From NCBI RefSeq assembly GCF_014805685.1, contig NC_060901.1:17401905-17465904 (forward strand): a stretch of 64,000 bases of DNA. Reading direction: 5' to 3'. This document shows, in pieces, positions 59,896-64,000 of this stretch. The position numbers and the translations under genes were made by a program. The DNA comes from Silurus meridionalis. Lineage: Eukaryota > Chordata > Actinopteri > Siluriformes > Siluridae. Every line of letters begins with the position of its first letter. Positions within the stretch are counted from its first letter, which is position 1. The notes under the pieces are model-generated. The model was not told the DNA's origin. It did no database searches and saw nothing but the letters and a program-made list of their open reading frames with translations.

Positions 59896-60384
59896 TCACT
59901 CTGTCACATCACCTTCCCCCTCTGCAAGCCGCGAGCTTGCCGGGTGGCAAGACGGGTAGTCAGCAGTCAGGTTCTGTTTCCCTGGACGATGTCTGATTCT
60001 GAAGTTGTACAGCTGCAAGGAGAGGTACCAACTGGTTACCCGAGCATTGTGGTCCCTCATGGTGTGGATCCAGGTTAATGCTCTGTGGTCTGTTTCCAGG
60101 GTGAATTCTCTTCCTAGCAGATAGTACTTCAGGCTCTCCAGGGCCCACTTGATTGCCAGGCATTCTTTTTCAATGGTGGAGTACTGGGTTTCACGTGGCA
60201 GCAGTTTCTGACTCAGAAAGGCGACTGGTCTCTGGTTGCCTTCCTCACCCTGGGTCAAGACTGCTCCAATGCCGACCGTAGATGCATCAACCTGGACGGT
60301 GAACCGCTTTGTGAAGTCTGGACTGCCTAGGACAGGCTCTGCACACATTCTTTCCTTCAGTGTGACTGACGAAGGCTGTCTCAC
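59896..60384 (-). pseudogene. Gypsy RNase H
   Basis: 162 codons with VQVDASTVGIGAVL (first aspartate), YSTIEKECLAIKWALESLKY (glutamate), LETDHRAL (aspartate) and NARVTSWYLSLQLY. It ends at the polypurine tract, so nothing coding follows before the LTR. Separated from RT by a frameshift near 60,387. Confidence 0.9.
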
Positions 60385-60389
60385 AGTCG

Positions 60390-60989
60390 TCAGTCCACCT
60401 TATAGGGTTCTTCACTGCCTTTCCCAGCAGGTTGGTCAGCGGTCCTGCAGTGGTAGGAGAAATTTGGGATGAACCGCCGGTACCATCCCACCAGTCCTAA
60501 GAAGGACCTGACCTCCTTCTTAGTTGTAGGCCTCGGGCTGTTGCGAATGGCTTCCACCTTGTCCACTTGCGGCCTCAGCTCTCCGTCACCCAAGCGGTAA
60601 CCCAGGTAGTCTGCCTCAGCCTTGGCCCACACACATTTAGCCACGTTCAGTGTCAGGCCCGCCTCCTGGATCCTCCTCAGGGTCTGCTCGAGGTGGTTTA
60701 GGTGATCAGCCCAGGTCTCGCTATGGACCACCACATCGTTCAGATACGCGGCCGACCATTCTTCCCCGCCTTGCAGCACTTGGTCCATCAACCTTTGGAA
60801 CGTTGCTGGTGCCCCGTGTAACCCGAAGGGAAGAACCGTGAACTGGAACAGTCCAAGTGGGGTCCTGAACGCTGTGTAAGGTCGGGACGTCTTTTCCAGA
60901 GGCACCTGCCAATATCCCTTACACAGGTCTAAGGTGGTCAGGTACTTGGCTCCCCCGATCTTTTCCAGCAGATCATCAATGCGTGGCAT
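60390..60989 (-). pseudogene. Gypsy reverse transcriptase, altered active site
   Basis: 199 codons from MPRIDDLLEKIGGAKYLTTL. Catalytic D21 is in LDLCKGYWQVPL. Block B is LPFGLHGAPATFQRLMDQVL. The active-site box reads YLND at 82-85 (AAC at 60,738-60,740) instead of YxDD, removing a metal-binding aspartate. EVRSFLGLVGWYRRFIPNF closes the domain. The fingers (VIEPSSSEWSSPV, CIDFRQLNSQSQFDAYPM) lie just upstream in another frame at 60,990-61,120. The copy is catalytically dead. Confidence 0.9.
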
Positions 60990-61166
60990 CGGGTACGCGT
61001 CGAACTGGGACTGGGAGTTTAATTGACGGAAGTCAATGCAGATGCAGAGGGTGTTGTCCTTCTTTGGTACGATGACACCGGACTACTCCATTCACTGCTT
61101 GACGGCTCGATTACTCCCATCTCCAGCATAGTCCTAACTTCCGACTTCAGTGGTGCCACCAGCCTC

Positions 61167-62276
61167 TCAGGTACCCGATACGGTCTCTGTCGAGATGGGG
61201 TTGTATTGGTCAGGCGGATCTTGTGGTGTACCAGGTTGGTCCGTCCAGGCCAAAGAGCGTTTCAGCTCAGCCTGTTTGGGTGCCTCCAGGTGTCCGAGGT
61301 CTACCTCTGCTGGCTGTGTCTGCCCGCTAGCCTTTGGTTCCGGATGATCCTCCTCCTGGTCTTCCTCCACCTTCTGAATGAGCAGTACCGGGTCTGCCTT
61401 TTCACTGGGAGGCTCTTTCCACTCCTTCAGCAGGTTAATATGGTAAGTTTGCTTTGCCTTGCCTTTGTCAGGATGATAGATCTCGTATGATGTCTGCCCC
61501 ATCCTCCGTACCACACAATAGGGCCCCTGCCACTTCATAAGGAGCTTACTGGTGGACGTTGGCAGCAACAACAGTACTTCCTGTCCTGGTCGTAGCTCTT
61601 TGGAACGGGCTTGCTGGTCATACCACGTCTTCTGGTACTTTTGAGCCTTTTGGAGGTTCTCCGCTGCCAGCTTCCTGTAGTTTTCCAGACGATCCCTCAT
61701 CTCTAGGATGTACTGGACTATGCCCTTTTCAGCCTTATTTTCTGAACAAGGGTCCTCCCAGTTTCTCCGGAGGAGATCCAGAGGTCCTTGGACCTGCCAA
61801 CCATACAGGAGCTCGAAGGGTGAGAAGCCAGTCGATGCTTGTGGCACCTCCCGGTAGGCAAATAGCAAGAAAGGTAGCCATTTGTCCCAGTCCCTTCCAG
61901 TTTCTGACACAAACTTCTGCAGCATGTTTTTGAGCGTTTTATTAAAGCGCTCCACCAGTCCATCTGTCTGCGGGTGGTATGGACTGGTCTTGATATTGGT
62001 GATCCCCAGCTGTCGGTGTAAATGTTTCATCAGCCTTGAGGTGAATTTGGTCCCTTGGTCCGTGAGGATCTCTTCTGGGATTCCCACCCGAGAAAACAGC
62101 TGAATGAGAGCATTTATGATCTTAGGGGTGGTGATGGAGCGGAGAGGAAATGCCTCTGGGTACCTAGTGGCGTAGTCACTGATGACAAGGATATACTGAT
62201 ATCCTGTACTGCTCTTTTCCAGTGGCCCTACTATGTCCATAGCAATGCGTTGGAATGGGATAGAGATTACAGGCAA
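61167..62276 (-). pseudogene. Gypsy integrase, upstream of RT
   Basis: 369 codons. The core has D14 (AMDIVGPL), D73 (LTDQGTKF) and E109 (HPQTDGLVERFN), spaced 58 and 35 residues, an intact DD35E triad. A C-terminal domain follows with LRPGQEVLLLLPTSTSKLLM and WQGPYCVVRRMGQTSYEI, then an acidic linker. The frame ends at TVSGT with a stop, and RT fingers begin within about 40 bases in the next frame. The zinc finger is reduced to CPTCQQ near 62,320-62,340. Confidence 0.92.
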
Positions 62277-62303
62277 TGGTTGTAGAGGGGCCCTGTCTCG
62301 TCA

Positions 62304-62914
62304 TCACACAACACTAGTCTGCTGACAGGTGGGGCACTCGAACCGATGCAGATAGTTCTCAATGTCTTTCCCTTGCTGGAAGCTTGGCAACTTGGGCTCG
62401 GTTCGGAGCATTGGCTGACTGGTGGGCGTCGGTGTGCTCTGGAAGTGCAGTAGCACTTCCACGGGGAGCTGGTGTAGGAAGCTCCAGTTGTGGGCTTCCT
62501 GCTGGAGTGTGCGAAACCCTTGGGGACAGGCTAACTCTCCGGGGTGCTGGTGTGGGCAGCTCCATTCATGGGCTCTCCAGGCCCAGTGATAAAGAAGCTG
62601 GTTGGATGGCTTGCTGCATGGTCTCCTGCAGAGTCTGCAGCGCTTGGAGGTAGCATTGCTCTTGCTGCTCCTGTACGTGCATGAACTGCCGGAACACCTC
62701 TGCCATCCCTTCTTCGAATGGTTTAATGGGCGGCCCTGCTCCAGTCCTGGATGCCGTACCCTTGGGTCGTACATGGGGCAACCAATCCTCCTCTCTTTCT
62801 TCCTCAGTTGAATCCACAGTTCCCCAGGCTTCATCTTCCTCAGTGGCTGCCTGGGTCTGGGAACGAAGCACCATCCTGGCCTTGCGTCCTCTTGGCACTG
62901 TCCTGCGAGTAGCC
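62304..62914 (-). pseudogene. Gypsy gag, N-terminal half
   Basis: Starts at MATRRTVPRGRKARMVLRSQ (62,914). An acidic region (TEEEREEDWLPH) and glutamine-rich EQQEQCYLQALQTLQETMQQ follow, then a stop at 62,566. A second frame continues with PKLPSFQQGKDIENYLHRFE, the start of the gag core, which is joined straight to the integrase CPTCQQ. The rest of gag, nucleocapsid and protease are deleted. Confidence 0.82.
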
Positions 62915-62933
62915 ATCCCACTTCTGACACCAA

Positions 62934-62948
62934 AGATGAAAGAATGAA

Positions 62949-62991
<43 letters not shown>

Positions 62992-63099
62992 CGGCGTGCT
63001 ACCTGGTGTGTGTGTGCACCCACAGCGCTGTAGCAAGAAACAGAGGAGAAGTGGAAGTGTAGTGTCGTGCTGACCATAGGGACAGTTCACTCTGTCACA
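62934..63099 (-). repeat. Gypsy 5' LTR remnant
   Basis: 166 bases matching the sense start of the 3' LTR (TGTGACAGAGTG to CTTCATTCTTTCAT, with (CA)n). The remaining ~745 bases are missing; the primer-site text follows at once. No intact promoter-to-R region remains at this end. Confidence 0.85.
62953..62987. repeat. (TG)n microsatellite in gypsy LTR
   Basis: About 17 TG units in the 5' LTR remnant. Confidence 0.9.
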
Positions 63100-63144
63100 A
63101 GAGATATTAGCAAGCAGGATAAATGCAAATACAAACAGCAGTAT
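63100..63144. repeat. 45-bp duplication, right copy
   Basis: Identical to 58,953-58,997. BEL leader sequence continues outward on both sides. Confidence 0.95.
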
Positions 63145-63611
63145 ATGTATACAATATTCAACGATTAGCTTGTAATAGAAATCATCAGAAAATGTCAGTT
63201 TTCACAATAGTTAACATTAACACAAAATGTAACTCTTTGAATGCTTAATAGATTTAAATTTCTTTAAACAATGAAAGATTTTTTACTCAAAATAATGTAT
63301 TTCAGTATTTAAACTATGCAATAGATGTGTTGCATAGCATAAATTATTTCTTTTAACTTACACAGTTCAGGTAACTAAATGCAATATGATCTTATAAAAC
63401 TCTCTTATAACTCAAATTCTCACTCTGCATCTGCAAAGTAGAAGCGACAAAACCGCCACCTGCCGTCCTTGCTCTTTACGCCTCTCCAATGACGTCACGA
63501 CCCCCAGCCGCTTGACTAGAGGAATGGCCGTGCTTTAGCATTGCGATCTCATGAAGACGACGACAGCAGCGATGTAACAGATGCGTGGGTCCATTAAGCG
63601 CCGAGTTTCAC
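63145..63611 (-). other. BEL leader, 5' part
   Basis: Between the 5' LTR and the gypsy insertion; in sense direction it follows 'gggcagctaca' with 'gtgaaactcggcgc'. I could not assign a tRNA primer-binding site. No coding content. Confidence 0.6.
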
Positions 63612-64000
63612 TGTAGCTGCCCAATGGTATCCATAAAAGAGACACAGAGAGTTTCCGACGGGTGCTTCTTTCTTTATTTCGCTCGTGAAGAACGCCATTA
63701 AACTTTAGTTTGCGTAGCACCGTGAAACTACACAAAGAAACAACATAACAAATAAATACGACTCATATACAAAAAAAAATACTATAAATAAAGTTCACTT
63801 TTACAGAGAAACATATAAAATATAAATGATAAAGTGAATGAAGACAATATAAAACGATTAATTAACAAAAAGAGCTTAATGATTAACATGTACATGCTAA
63901 CAGGCTCATAGGATTTATAATAAACTATAACACGTAACATATGTCGACATCACATACCTCGCTCCGCTTTACCAAAGGGAACTAAAATGAAATTAAGCAG
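63612..64000 (-). repeat. BEL 5' LTR (partial, runs off window)
   Basis: Matches 52,094-52,482 with a few differences and one small indel. The rest, including the outer target duplication, is outside the window. Confidence 0.92.

Larger units (their letters stand above)
58998..59908 (-). repeat. Gypsy 3' LTR
   Basis: 911 bases, in sense TGTGACAGAGTG to CGCTCTACCACA. TATAAA at 59,302-59,307 and AATAAA at 59,076-59,081 in sense would bound a promoter and polyadenylation region. It contains two (CA)n tracts (59,693-59,733 and 59,775-59,800) and an (ATA)-rich stretch near 59,405-59,500. Confidence 0.88.
58998..63099 (-). mobile_element. Ty3/gypsy retrotransposon, IN-before-RT type
   Basis: In sense (minus) order: 5' LTR remnant (62,934-63,099), primer-site text 'tggtgtcagaagtgggatgg' (62,913-62,932), truncated gag, integrase, reverse transcriptase, RNase H, polypurine tract 'agagggggaaggtga' and full 3' LTR (58,998-59,908). 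The IN-RT-RH order is that of Gmr1-type Ty3/gypsy elements, not the usual RT-RH-IN. It lies in the BEL leader, flanked by identical 45-base copies at 58,953-58,997 and 63,100-63,144. The middle of gag up to the integrase zinc finger, with the protease, is deleted. Confidence 0.9.
52094..64000 (-). mobile_element. BEL/Pao LTR retrotransposon with nested gypsy
   Basis: Minus-strand element: 5' LTR from 63,612 beyond the window, leader 63,145-63,611 and 58,886-58,952 (split), gag 58,885 downward, pol to 52,934, polypurine tract and 3' LTR at 52,094. The two LTRs agree almost base for base over the 389 shared bases (a few differences), so the insertion is young relative to the NLR duplication. 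A Ty3/gypsy element sits in its leader. Coding parts carry frameshifts and C-to-T stops. Confidence 0.92.

Noticed and set aside
52094..64000. Endogenous retrovirus
   Set aside because: No envelope frame is present. The pol type and integrase C-terminus are those of BEL/Pao and Ty3/gypsy retrotransposons.

Overview
This looks like nuclear DNA from a ray-finned fish, probably a teleost. The only host-type genes are fragments of the fish-expanded NLR family (FISNA-NACHT receptors with LRR exons 174 bases long). The repeats are those of fish genomes: DIRS and BEL/Pao retrotransposons, a Ty3/gypsy element with integrase ahead of reverse transcriptase, L2, Rex1-like and RTE-like LINEs, Tc1/mariner and hAT elements, and a tRNA-Glu-derived SINE. 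An otophysan (catfish, carp or characin relative) is plausible but is not proved by the sequence. There is no sign of a bacterial or viral genome.

Layout. 1-15 kb is AT-rich and gene-poor, with scattered relics: a DIRS gag, two SINEs, MITEs, an RTE-like LINE and a Tc1 relic. 15.5-20 kb holds four LRR exons of an NLR on the minus strand with no NACHT exon, interrupted by a Tc1 element and a hAT-like element. 22.4-30.4 kb is NLR-A (plus strand): two N-terminal exons, a linker exon trapped in a large inverted duplication, and a FISNA-NACHT exon broken by a deletion and cut by an L2 LINE. 32.6-44.0 kb is NLR-B (plus strand), its paralog: a start exon, a duplicated N-terminal exon, a linker exon, a FISNA-NACHT exon with a one-base frameshift, and six LRR exons, the first with an in-frame stop. 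45.3-50.8 kb holds a nested repeat (an LTR-like insert and a Rex1-like LINE inside an older dispersed repeat), a nearly complete Tc1 element and a Tx1/L1-like LINE tail. 50.8-64 kb is a three-level nest: a DIRS relic is interrupted by a BEL/Pao element (minus strand), whose leader is interrupted by a Ty3/gypsy element (minus strand) flanked by an exact 45-bp duplication.

How the parts relate. NLR-A and NLR-B arose by duplication. NLR-B preserves the empty sites of a hAT insertion (with a perfect 8-bp target duplication) and of a DIRS insertion found in NLR-A, so the order of events can be read. All N-terminal and LRR exon junctions keep the same phase (two bases before the junction, one after), which explains how exons could be multiplied without breaking frame. 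Every NLR copy here carries at least one disabling lesion, so the locus reads as an NLR cluster under decay and transposon load. A few lesions could be assembly or homopolymer errors. The most unusual items are the long flanking duplication of the gypsy element, its IN-before-RT order, the NLR/LINE chimeric reading frame, and the paired inverted duplications that captured an NLR exon.
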